A DNA stretch of 13,505 bases, from assembly GCA_025716855.1 (NCBI GenBank), contig JAIXMQ010000197.1, forward strand, positions 1 to 13,505, in the 5' to 3' direction. Shown one piece after another: positions 7,281 to 13,505 of the stretch. A model generated the notes under the pieces. It saw only the letters and a list, made by a program, of their open reading frames with translations, ran no database searches and was not told the DNA's origin. A program made the position numbers and the translations under genes. Numbering within the stretch: position 1 is the first letter of the stretch; the number at the start of each line of letters is the position of its first letter. The DNA comes from Pilaira anomala. Its lineage: Eukaryota; Mucoromycota; Mucoromycetes; Mucorales; Mucoraceae.

Positions 7281-8483
7281 GTTATGAATTATAAAAATAC
7301 TGCTAATAAAACAAATGTTGTTGAATATTATTCTGCTGATAAACCTTCAAGAAATTTTGAAAGCGATAGAGACATGAGAGTATCTCGCAGTGGGAAGAAA
7401 CTCAAGACTCATGACACTATTCCGGCTGAAATTTCGAGAAAAAGAAAGGCGGCCTCTCGTAACGCTAAATCCAGTAATGTTCCACAAAGTGCACCGGTTG
7501 TAAAACCTACCAAGAAAAGAGTATCAAACACTACTTCTGGTAACACTGCAGCAAAAATACAAGCGGATGATATTCTCAAAGCAAAGGTTTTTAATGTATC
7601 TTTAGAGCAACTGCTCCCGTTGAAGGGACTACGTAGTGAAATCTTTCAAAAAACAAAAAGAAAGCGAAAATCTCAGGTTCACAAAAAAAATAATATGCAA
7701 ACAGACACAGTGAATGAGAAATTTCTGGCCGATCGAGGTAGTAAGATAAGACAAGCACCTAGAGTAGACTCTGGTTCTTTAGGCGCCCCAAGAGTTACTG
7801 CTATTGTAGAAGGTTGCATGAAAGGAGATTGCCTTTTGGATGCTGGTGCTCAAGGTTCTATTATTAGTTCTAGACTTGTCGACGAACTGGATCTCCAAAT
7901 TATTAATCACAAGAATCGTGTCACTAATAAAATGGCTGATGGATCTATGGTTAAGTCCCTTGGTGAAGTCGAAGGTCTTCTCGTTTCTGTTCAAGGCGTA
8001 CTTTTCAAAGTAAATCCTGTGGTATTTGAAAATCATCCTTATGATCTGCTATTAGGATGCGATAGCATTCAAGTATTAGAACTAGCGGTTGATTATGCCA
8101 ATGGTCATTTCACTATCAATACTGATAACGGTATCGAGCCTCTGAGAGTCAATTTTGATACGCCTATTAAGCGTATGGAACCAATTGAACCCGAAAGTTT
8201 TGTTAGTGAGTCAGAAGTCTATTCTAGTGATGATGAAACTAGTGAAAGTGGAGAATATGATGATACTACTTCCTCAGACGAAAACTTTTCTACGGAAGAG
8301 TCGTATCTTATCTTGCCCGTCTTTGAAGAGGACACGCTAGTAAAAGAAAGCTATTTAATAAATGAAATCGAATCTCAAGCTAGTCAAGTATCGGTTAAAC
8401 CTACTACAGAGGACGAGAAACGTAACATTATCGAAGAACAGGTTAATGATCTCGAACTAGAAGAGAAAAAAACATGGCTTTGA
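7281..8483 (+). CDS. pol: Protease segment of gag-pol
   Basis: This is an open stretch in the gag frame. It begins with a basic, low-complexity linker (about 7360-7720). A retroviral-type aspartic protease follows: the catalytic triplet is Asp-Ala-Gly (DAGAQGSIIS, DAG at 7839-7847) instead of the more usual DTG or DSG. The C-terminal partner motif is LLLGCDSI (about 8047-8070). The enzyme would act as a homodimer to cut Gag-Pol. An acidic linker (about 8170-8340) then leads to RT. The frame ends at TGA 8481-8483 because the A run 8466-8472 is one base short of continuing into RT. An ATG at 8474 in the RT frame overlaps this end. Confidence 0.85.
   Translation, partial: VMNYKNTANKTNVVEYYSADKPSRNFESDRDMRVSRSGKKLKTHDTIPAEISRKRKAASRNAKSSNVPQSAPVVKPTKKRVSNTTSGNTAAKIQADDILKAKVFNVSLEQLLPLKGLRSEIFQKTKRKRKSQVHKKNNMQTDTVNEKFLADRGSKIRQAPRVDSGSLGAPRVTAIVEGCMKGDCLLDAGAQGSIISSRLVDELDLQIINHKNRVTNKMADGSMVKSLGEVEGLLVSVQGVLFKVNPVVFENHPYDLLLGCDSIQVLELAVDYANGHFTINTDNGIEPLRVNFDTPIKRMEPIEPESFVSESEVYSSDDETSESGEYDDTTSSDENFSTEESYLILPVFEEDTLVKESYLINEIESQASQVSVKPTTEDEKRNIIEEQVNDLELEEKKTWL
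8466..8472 (+). other. A7 run at the protease-RT frame change
   Basis: The downstream frame is -1 relative to gag-protease. The run does not place a standard X-XXY-YYZ heptamer in the zero frame. The residues on either side join smoothly if the run had eight A residues, so a 1-base loss is more likely than programmed frameshifting. Confidence 0.55.
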
Positions 8484-9226
8484 AAACTATGTTAGTGAAG
8501 TATTTGGACGTTTTTGGATTAGATTACCAAGATTTAAAACAAACTAATCTAGTCAGGTTTTTAGTTGATACTGGTGATCATCCGCCCATTATGAAACGAC
8601 CAAACAAGCATATGTCTCATTCGGAATTGGAAGTATTTAAAAATGAATTAGCTAAAATGTTGGCAAATGGTCAACTGGTGCCTACTATGCATAATCCTAA
8701 GAAGGACGGAACCTCTTCTCTCGGTTGGGCTTTTCCCGCGATGTACGTTGGAAAAAGAAATACCAAAAACGGTCGATTAGTCGTTCAATTTCAAGATTAA
8801 ATGCAGTCACTAAGAAAGATCCTTGGCCTCTACCATCCTTACAACATCTTATGGAAGATTATTTAGGATCTGAGATCTTTACTACTTTGGATTTGCTAAA
8901 AGGCTTTAATCAAATCTTAGTTGAAGACGATTCCATACCAAAATTAACTATGGCTACTCCTTGGGGATGTTATTCTTACCGTGTGCTACCATTTGGTGTA
9001 GAAAATGGACCTGCCTGCTTCAGTCGTGCTATATATTTAGCTATGCAAAATTATATTGGTTCTTTTGTGTCTACCTATATTGATGATATTACGGTATACT
9101 CAAAGACTTTTGAAGAACACTTGGTACACTTGGAAATGTTATTAAAAAGGCTCAGAGAGGTTAATATGGTATTGAAACCGTCGAAAGCTTTATGGTGCAA
9201 GAATGAAGTATCTGTCTTAGGTTTTT
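8474..9226 (+). pseudogene. pol: Reverse transcriptase domain, frameshifted
   Basis: Copies element RNA into DNA. The N-terminal connection (YLDVFGLDYQDLKQTN, VDTGDHPPIMKRP) reads in one frame to TAA 8798-8800. The next part, from LNAVTKKDPWPLP, reads in another, and a 1-base loss near 8797 explains this. The fingers-palm motifs are clear: TLDLLKGFNQI carries the first catalytic Asp (8890-8892), LPFGVENGPACFSRA follows, and YIDD (9076-9087) carries the other two. A T run (9222-9228) with one extra T shifts the frame again before the connection to RNase H. The catalytic residues survive, so the domain looks recently active. Confidence 0.92.
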
Positions 9227-11173
9227 TTGGTCAACAAACAAGGTATAAAAACGCATCCTAATCTAGTAAGCAAGATTCTAGAATTCCCGAGACCAAAGAT
9301 TAAAACGGATATTAGGGCTTTCAGTTCGTTAGCGGGTTTTTATAGAAGACACGTTAATTGTTTCTCAGATATCATGGCTCCTTTGAATGAACTATCAAAG
9401 AAAACCGCAAAAATGCAGTGGAATAATGATCTTGAAACCTCTTTTCTTAATATTAAAGAAGCAATCGCTAACGCTGTACAATTGAAGTATCCAGACCCTA
9501 AAAAGCCTTACAAGCTATTTACTGATGCCTCAGATGTTGGAATGAGTGCGGTGTTAGTTCAATTTGATGAAGAGTTAGGGGAAGACAGACCGGTTTGCTT
9601 CTTATCAAGAAAGTTACTTGCTGCTGAAATGAAGTATCCCACAGTAGAGAAAGAATTACTTGGTGTGATTTACGCTTTCTCGAGACTCAGAAGATATCTA
9701 TTAGATAAAGAATTTACTTTGTTTACCGACAATTCTGCCGTGCGTTACTTGTTTACTAAGTCTGATCCAGGTAGTAGATTGCAAAGGTGGATAGTAGCAG
9801 TTCAAGAATTCAGGTTTAAAGTGTTTCATTTGCCTGGTAAAATGAATGTTGTAGCCGACGTTATGTCAAGATATCCTCCCGCTAATATTGAAGATGCTTA
9901 CTTGGTTTCTCCCGATCAATACTTATTTGAAACTTGGTTAGTCGAAAATGAAGAAATTGAAAATGTATATGAAGACCACTTATTCAAAATTTTTACTGCC
10001 CTTAAACGTGTAATTGGGTTAGGTGATGCTGAGAATGGTGAATTAAAAAGTATTGGTTTAAGGTATAGACTAAATGAAGAAGGACAATTAGTAAGAAAGG
10101 TCGGTGATCGTTATGTCAAAATACCCAAATTTGAAGAAAGAAAAGCAATTTTGAAGGAAGTGCATGATGGTCATGGGCATTTTGGTCAAGAAGCAACTTG
10201 GAAAAGATTGTATATGCGGTACTGGTGGCCTAATGCGTATAATGAATTACGAAGCTACGTAAATTCTTGCGAGTCCTGTCAATTATTCTCTTATCTACCT
10301 TCAAAAGAACCGGTAACTGGTAAAATATCTGTCAAATTCTTATTTGAACGTTTTGGTGTAGATTATGTAGGTCCTTTCCCTGTTAGTCGTTCTGAAAAAA
10401 AATACATTATAATGGCTGTAGAATACTATACTGGATGGCCTATTGCTCGTGCGGTTATAAAGGCTGATTCTGCAACTACGGTTAAGTTCCTCTACGAAGA
10501 GCTCTTTTGTGTTTTCGGTCCCATAACTAAAATACTATCTGATAATGGAAGTAATTTTTTTAGTAAGAAGGTGGACGAATTTGCCAAGTTTGTTAATTTC
10601 AAACACCAGTTTGCTTCTGCGTATAAACCAAGTACGAACGGAAAAGTGGAGCAGATCAATGGTACCATAGTAAGAGGTATAAAAAAGATGATTGATAATA
10701 ATAAAAAGAACTGGGACACTCTTTTGCCAACGATGCTTTACGCCTATCGTACTAAAGTACATAAATCTATTGGTATATCTCCGTATGAATCTCTTTTCGG
10801 TGCTGTTCCTAACGATGTCAATAAAGATCCACTCTATAAACTTGGTATGAAGTTAGGTTTAGAACGTTTGTATTATTTAATGAACAAGAGGTTGACCTAT
10901 GAAGAAGAAAAGATAAAAGAAGTTGAAGGAAGAATCCAGAAATCTGAAAGGATTAAAATTGGTGATGAAGTCTTGATAAAGAAGTATGCGAAGAAGGACA
11001 AGTTGGATTCAAGTTACAAGAATAAGTTGTTTGTGGTGATTGATCATTTTCATCGTAATACTTTTGTGTTAATTAATTCTGAAGGTGTTAAATTGAAACG
11101 TGCTGTCAATGGATCGCATTTGAAAAAATTTGTTCGACGTGAAGGTACTACTCTCAAATTTTTCCATGCTTAA
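9227..11173 (+). CDS. pol: RNase H and integrase segment of pol
   Basis: One open frame of about 648 residues; it begins inside the RT connection, not at a true start. RNase H removes template RNA: FTDASDVG (Asp 9524-9526), VEKELLGVIYA, FTDNSAV (Asp 9728-9730) and VADVMSR show its acidic residues. Integrase follows. Its H2C2 zinc finger runs from about 10163 to CESC (10268-10279). The DDE core has Asp 10361-10363 (VDYVGPF), Asp 10541-10543 (SDNGSNF) and Glu 10649-10651 (GKVEQIN), with 35 residues between the second and third. The C-terminal part (IGDEVLIKKY, RAVNGSHLKKF) resembles a GPY/F-type module; no chromodomain was seen. The stop TAA at 11171-11173 abuts the G-rich polypurine tract. Confidence 0.93.
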   Translation: MVNKQGIKTHPNLVSKILEFPRPKIKTDIRAFSSLAGFYRRHVNCFSDIMAPLNELSKKTAKMQWNNDLETSFLNIKEAIANAVQLKYPDPKKPYKLFTDASDVGMSAVLVQFDEELGEDRPVCFLSRKLLAAEMKYPTVEKELLGVIYAFSRLRRYLLDKEFTLFTDNSAVRYLFTKSDPGSRLQRWIVAVQEFRFKVFHLPGKMNVVADVMSRYPPANIEDAYLVSPDQYLFETWLVENEEIENVYEDHLFKIFTALKRVIGLGDAENGELKSIGLRYRLNEEGQLVRKVGDRYVKIPKFEERKAILKEVHDGHGHFGQEATWKRLYMRYWWPNAYNELRSYVNSCESCQLFSYLPSKEPVTGKISVKFLFERFGVDYVGPFPVSRSEKKYIIMAVEYYTGWPIARAVIKADSATTVKFLYEELFCVFGPITKILSDNGSNFFSKKVDEFAKFVNFKHQFASAYKPSTNGKVEQINGTIVRGIKKMIDNNKKNWDTLLPTMLYAYRTKVHKSIGISPYESLFGAVPNDVNKDPLYKLGMKLGLERLYYLMNKRLTYEEEKIKEVEGRIQKSERIKIGDEVLIKKYAKKDKLDSSYKNKLFVVIDHFHRNTFVLINSEGVKLKRAVNGSHLKKFVRREGTTLKFFHA

Positions 11174-11180
11174 GGGGGGG
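11172..11180 (+). other. Polypurine tract
   Basis: AAGGGGGGG overlaps the last bases of the pol stop codon and ends 5 nt (TTGAA) before the 3' LTR. It would prime plus-strand DNA. The 5-nt gap is unusual, since such tracts commonly adjoin the LTR. Confidence 0.8.
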
Positions 11181-11185
11181 TTGAA

Positions 11186-11523
11186 TGAAATGCGGCGAAC
11201 CTAAATTTTATATTTTTTTATTTGTTATTATCTTTCTATATTGGTAACATGTCTAGTTAGGACATTGTTATTGTTATTGTTTCAACAGTTAGATCTTATC
11301 CTGTATAAAAGGCTATTTTTTTTTAGTACTGATTCTTTTTCTCTCGGGTTTATTTTTCATAAAATAATTACAGGAGAATTAGAAAAAGTATGCATTATTT
11401 TATTCACCCATTATATTCATTATTGATATTAACTCCAATAAAGCTGTTGTTTTTATTATTAAACCCAAACTTTATAAAAAGATCACATAGCTTGGTAGTC
11501 ACGTCAGATTACTAAGTATTTCA
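11186..11523 (+). repeat. 3' LTR of the Ty3 element
   Basis: 338 bp, TGAAAT...ATTTCA. It carries TATAAAA (11304-11310), the self-primer sequence (11377-11387) and AATAAA (11437-11442). It is followed by GCTC, the target duplication. Confidence 0.95.
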
Positions 11524-11527
11524 GCTC
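11524..11527. repeat. Ty3 target duplication GCTC, right
   Basis: Matches 5938-5941. Confidence 0.75.
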
Positions 11528-11544
11528 TCACACTTTTAATTTAC

Positions 11545-11577
11545 ACTTTTTACATTTAATAAACACTTGTAAAAAGT
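11545..11577. repeat. 10-bp hairpin downstream of the 3' LTR
   Basis: ACTTTTTACA (11545-11554) pairs with TGTAAAAAGT (11568-11577) across 13 nt. It lies in flanking DNA, not in the retroelement. Confidence 0.5.
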
Positions 11578-11760
11578 CTCAAACTACTTATCTAGTTTTA
11601 TATCTTTTATTTCTATTATCTATTCTATATCACAACATATGACTGCTTTTTTTTATTCAGTATATTTAAAAGCCTCAACCAGATAATATATTATATCTTT
11701 TTTATCAATAAACAATTACCACTATTAGTCTAAATTGACCTCAATTCTACTCAATAAAAC

Positions 11761-11800
11761 GTCATTTATTGTCATTTATCGTCATAGATCGTCATTTTAT
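11761..11800. repeat. 10-bp tandem repeat, four units
   Basis: Consecutive decamers GTCATTTATT, GTCATTTATC, GTCATAGATC and GTCATTTTAT share GTCAT and a T/A-rich second half. Confidence 0.75.
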
Positions 11801-12000
11801 AATAAACTACTGCCCTAATTTTTTACCAAAAAAGAAAGGTGTATATTTTTAATCAATAATATTGCTTTATTTATGGATTTTAATAAAATATCTTTTTAAA
11901 AAGCGGAAGAGATACAAATATATGAATAGAAATACACTAAAAATGAGTAATATAAACGCTAAACCGATGATGTAACAAGAAAACTGTCTTTTTTTCAATC

Positions 12001-12018
12001 AATCAGAATGTTCTGATT
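12001..12018. repeat. 8-bp palindrome
   Basis: AATCAGAA and TTCTGATT with a 2-nt centre (TG). Confidence 0.5.
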
Positions 12019-12120
12019 TATGCATCAGCATACTAAAAAAAAGGCTAAATTTAAAGTTACGTGATACACTACACGCCATTGTATGTCTGCTAAAACGATA
12101 AATATTCCTTCATACATCTA

Positions 12121-12184
12121 CTAATACATGATGTATTAGCATTACTAAAAATCTACTAAAATTTGCTAATACATTATATATTAG
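12121..12184. repeat. Pair of related 19-nt palindromes
   Basis: CTAATACATGATGTATTAG (12121-12139, perfect 9-bp arms around one base) and CTAATACATTATATATTAG (12166-12184) match at 17 of 19 positions. TACTAAAAATC follows the first directly (12143 on) and recurs at about 12209. Confidence 0.65.
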
Positions 12185-12638
12185 TAGGTATTAGAAGTTT
12201 ATTAACAGTACTAAAAATCGTTTTTTCTTGCGGTGACAGAACACAATGTTATTTATTTAGTAATACCTTACTTACTCAACAACTTTTTAGTTTAGATATA
12301 CTTTTATTTTAGTTTAGAATTAGCTTTTATTACACAACTTCTAGATCAAAAAAAGGATCTCAATCACTTTGAATGTCAAAAAAAAATGACACAATATTTA
12401 GGATTTGACATTTTATCAAAGGAGCTCATAACCGACTCTCTTTAGTATAAATACAATTCACAAAAACTGCAATTTCCATAAATCTTATGTTACTTTTACC
12501 TTACTTTTTATTCTATATCGTACAGATTTATATCTTATAAGATCCCTTGAATTATTCTTATCCTTTTATTTTTAATTCATTGAAAACTTCACTTATCTTT
12601 TCCTAATAACTTTTTGCTATAAATCACTTTTTATTTTA

Positions 12639-12641
12639 TAA
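12639..12641. repeat. Putative TAA target duplication of the Harbinger element
   Basis: PIF/Harbinger elements duplicate 3 bp, typically TWA. TAA precedes the proposed terminus. The partner at the other end is not in the window. Confidence 0.4.
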
Positions 12642-13289
12642 GAGCATCCCAACCGCGGATTTAAATGAATAAAAATTTTACTTTAAATTTTTTTTTAAAT
12701 CCCTGATCTCCCAACGGGGGTTGTAAAAAAGTTGCACAATAACATTTCGGTCCCAAAAGTTTTTCAGAGGTTGTACTTATGCGGAAGATATTAGTATATA
12801 TGCTGCTGCTACTGTTTTTTTAATAAGAAAAACAAACCTAAAAAGCGGGGAGGTTCTACCAAAAATTGTGTGGTAATTCAAATGAGTCGTCAAAGGGCTG
12901 AGGCTGCTTTAAATCTTAATTACTTTGACGCAGTTCCCACTAATCCACCTAAGATTTTTCGCCGTCGTTTCAGAATGCGTCGTGAGCTTTTTAATAGAAT
13001 TGTAGAAGGTGTTGAAAAGCAAGATGGCTACTTTGTGCAAAGACAAGATGCACGTAAGGTCTGGGGGTTTACGGCTAGACAAAAATGTACTGCTGCCATC
13101 CGTCAGCTTGCATATGGCGCATCTCCTGATTCTTATGACGAGTATTTGCAAATGGCAGAGTCTACTGGAATGGAAGCATTAAAGCGTTTTTGCAAGGCTG
13201 TCATTGATCATTTTGGAAAGGAATACCTTCGAAACCCTACTGCTGATGATCTCAAGACAATCTTGAAGGTAAACGAAGAAAGAGGTTTC
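12642..13289 (+). mobile_element. PIF/Harbinger transposon, 5' part, interrupted
   Basis: It is inferred from the transposase gene at 12882 and a plausible terminus GAGCATCCCAACCGCGG at 12642-12658 after TAA. A related CTCCCAACGGGGG lies at 12708-12720, and GGATTTAAA/TTTAAATCC form an inverted pair between them. GC-rich subterminal blocks of this kind suit transposase binding. The body is cut at 13290 by a family B LTR, so the 3' end is not visible. The exact terminus needs a second copy. Confidence 0.55.
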
Positions 13290-13292
13290 TGA
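12882..13292 (+). pseudogene. PIF/Harbinger (HARBI1-like) transposase, N-terminal part only
   Basis: This is the nuclease-like transposase of PIF/Harbinger elements (plant transposon protein family, PF04827-like). I start it at ATG 12882 (MSRQRAEAALNLNYF), not at an upstream GTG. The 136 residues correspond to the helical N-terminal part: FRRRFRMRRELFNRIV, FVQRQDARKVWGF, QKCTAAIRQLAYGASPDSYD, STGMEALKRFCKAVI, FGKEYLRNPT, then VNEERGF. In this family the next residues normally lead straight into the first catalytic Asp motif, and none of the DDE core is present here. The frame ends because the first three bases of an inserted LTR (TGA, 13290-13292) form the stop codon. Up to the break the frame is clean, so the insertion may be the lesion that killed it. 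Confidence 0.85.
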
Positions 13293-13505
13293 TATATACC
13301 AGCTATATATCTTTATCTTTGATTACTATTTAATAGGTGGTTCCACCTATTATTTGACATTATTATTCAATTCTCCTTGATTTCTCACGAATGGTTAATA
13401 TCCCGGTATCACAAACCCTTTCTGAACTTTCATGCAATACAACGCGTCTTGACCAGGTTATACGTGTAACATATAAATTATTATGAATCAAGACTGTCAA
13501 TCTTA
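13290..13505 (+). mobile_element. Family B LTR, second copy, 5' 216 bp, runs off the window
   Basis: It starts TGATATATACC at the break in the Harbinger gene. It is the reverse complement of 5483-5699 with seven substitutions and one indel, and the match continues to the window edge. Whether it is a solo LTR or the 5' LTR of a full element cannot be told here. If it is an LTR insertion, its 5-bp duplication should be GTTTC (13285-13289), with the Harbinger frame resuming beyond. It contains the perfect palindrome AATAGGTGGTTCCACCTATT (13332-13351). Confidence 0.85.

Larger units (their letters stand above)
5942..11523 (+). mobile_element. Ty3/gypsy LTR retrotransposon, near full length, inactive
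   Basis: This 5,582-bp element is bounded by TGAAAT...ATTTCA LTRs of 337 and 338 bp and a GCTC target duplication (5938-5941, 11524-11527). The order is gag, protease, RT, RNase H, integrase, with integrase last, as in Ty3/gypsy (Metaviridae). No chromodomain and no envelope were seen. Coding breaks: TAG at 6585, TAA at 7161, a 1-base loss in the A run at 8466-8472, a 1-base loss near 8797, and a 1-base gain in the T run 9222-9228. With these set aside, one continuous gag-pol frame runs from ATG 6330 to TAA 11171-11173, the organisation of Tf1-like elements. The LTRs differ by four substitutions and two short indels, so insertion was fairly recent. Confidence 0.93.
11528..12641. other. Gene-free AT-rich region with short repeats
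   Basis: No coding signal over 1.1 kb. It resumes the sequence split by the Ty3 insertion. It holds a long-stem hairpin, a decamer array, an 18-nt palindrome and a pair of related 19-nt palindromes, listed separately. The pair AATGTCAAA (about 12371) and TTTGACATT (about 12402) is another inverted repeat. Confidence 0.5.

Noticed and set aside
8466..8483. Programmed -1 frameshift site between protease and RT
   Set aside because: The A7 run is not in the right phase for a standard slippery heptamer, and the residues join smoothly if one A is missing. The other pol frameshifts are plainly mutations.
10492..10762. Minus-strand open frames inside integrase
   Set aside because: Antisense shadows of the integrase core, which has its full DDE triad on the plus strand.
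11545..11577. Transcription terminator hairpin after the retroelement
   Set aside because: It lies outside the LTR in flanking DNA, and fungal polymerase II does not end at such hairpins; kept only as an inverted repeat.
1..13505. CRISPR array, tRNA or rRNA genes
   Set aside because: No regularly spaced direct repeats of suitable length, no cloverleaf with conserved arms and no rRNA-like stretch were seen.

Overview
The window looks like transposon-rich, gene-poor DNA from an early-diverging filamentous fungus, most likely a mucoralean (inference only). The grounds are low GC, long A/T runs, three well-formed spliceosomal introns of 54-56 nt with GTAAG-type donors, and the element types present. 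No bacterial features, rRNA, tRNA or CRISPR were seen.

Left third (1-4438): two divergently transcribed units share a ~245 bp promoter region. On the minus strand (1181 to 351) is a small three-exon gene of unknown function whose frame stays open across both predicted splices (233 codons). On the plus strand (1428-4438) is a decayed C2H2-finger, tnp2/CACTA-like transposase gene. It keeps three good introns but has three in-frame stops and three or four frameshifts.

Middle (4439-5941): no genes. It holds a run of short hairpins (5193-5335) and a complete 344 bp solo-LTR-like element (5356-5699) flanked by the 5 bp duplication AGCAG.

Centre-right (5942-11523): a nearly full-length Ty3/gypsy LTR retrotransposon of about 5.6 kb. 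It has 337/338 bp LTRs (four substitutions and two small indels between them), a GCTC target duplication, gag, protease, RT, RNase H and integrase. The pieces would form one gag-pol frame apart from two stop codons and three 1-base frameshifts. No tRNA primer site is seen. Instead an 11-nt segment just after the 5' LTR is complementary to an 11-nt segment inside the LTR, which suggests Tf1-type self-priming.

Right end (11524-13505): a gene-free AT-rich stretch with decamer repeats and palindromes, then the 5' part of a PIF/Harbinger transposon (from about 12642). Its transposase gene (ATG 12882) is cut at 13290, just before the expected catalytic domain, by a second copy of the 5356-5699 LTR family in opposite orientation. 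That copy runs off the window.

Overall this is a layered transposon graveyard: CACTA-like, Harbinger and two LTR families, with one apparently intact small gene.
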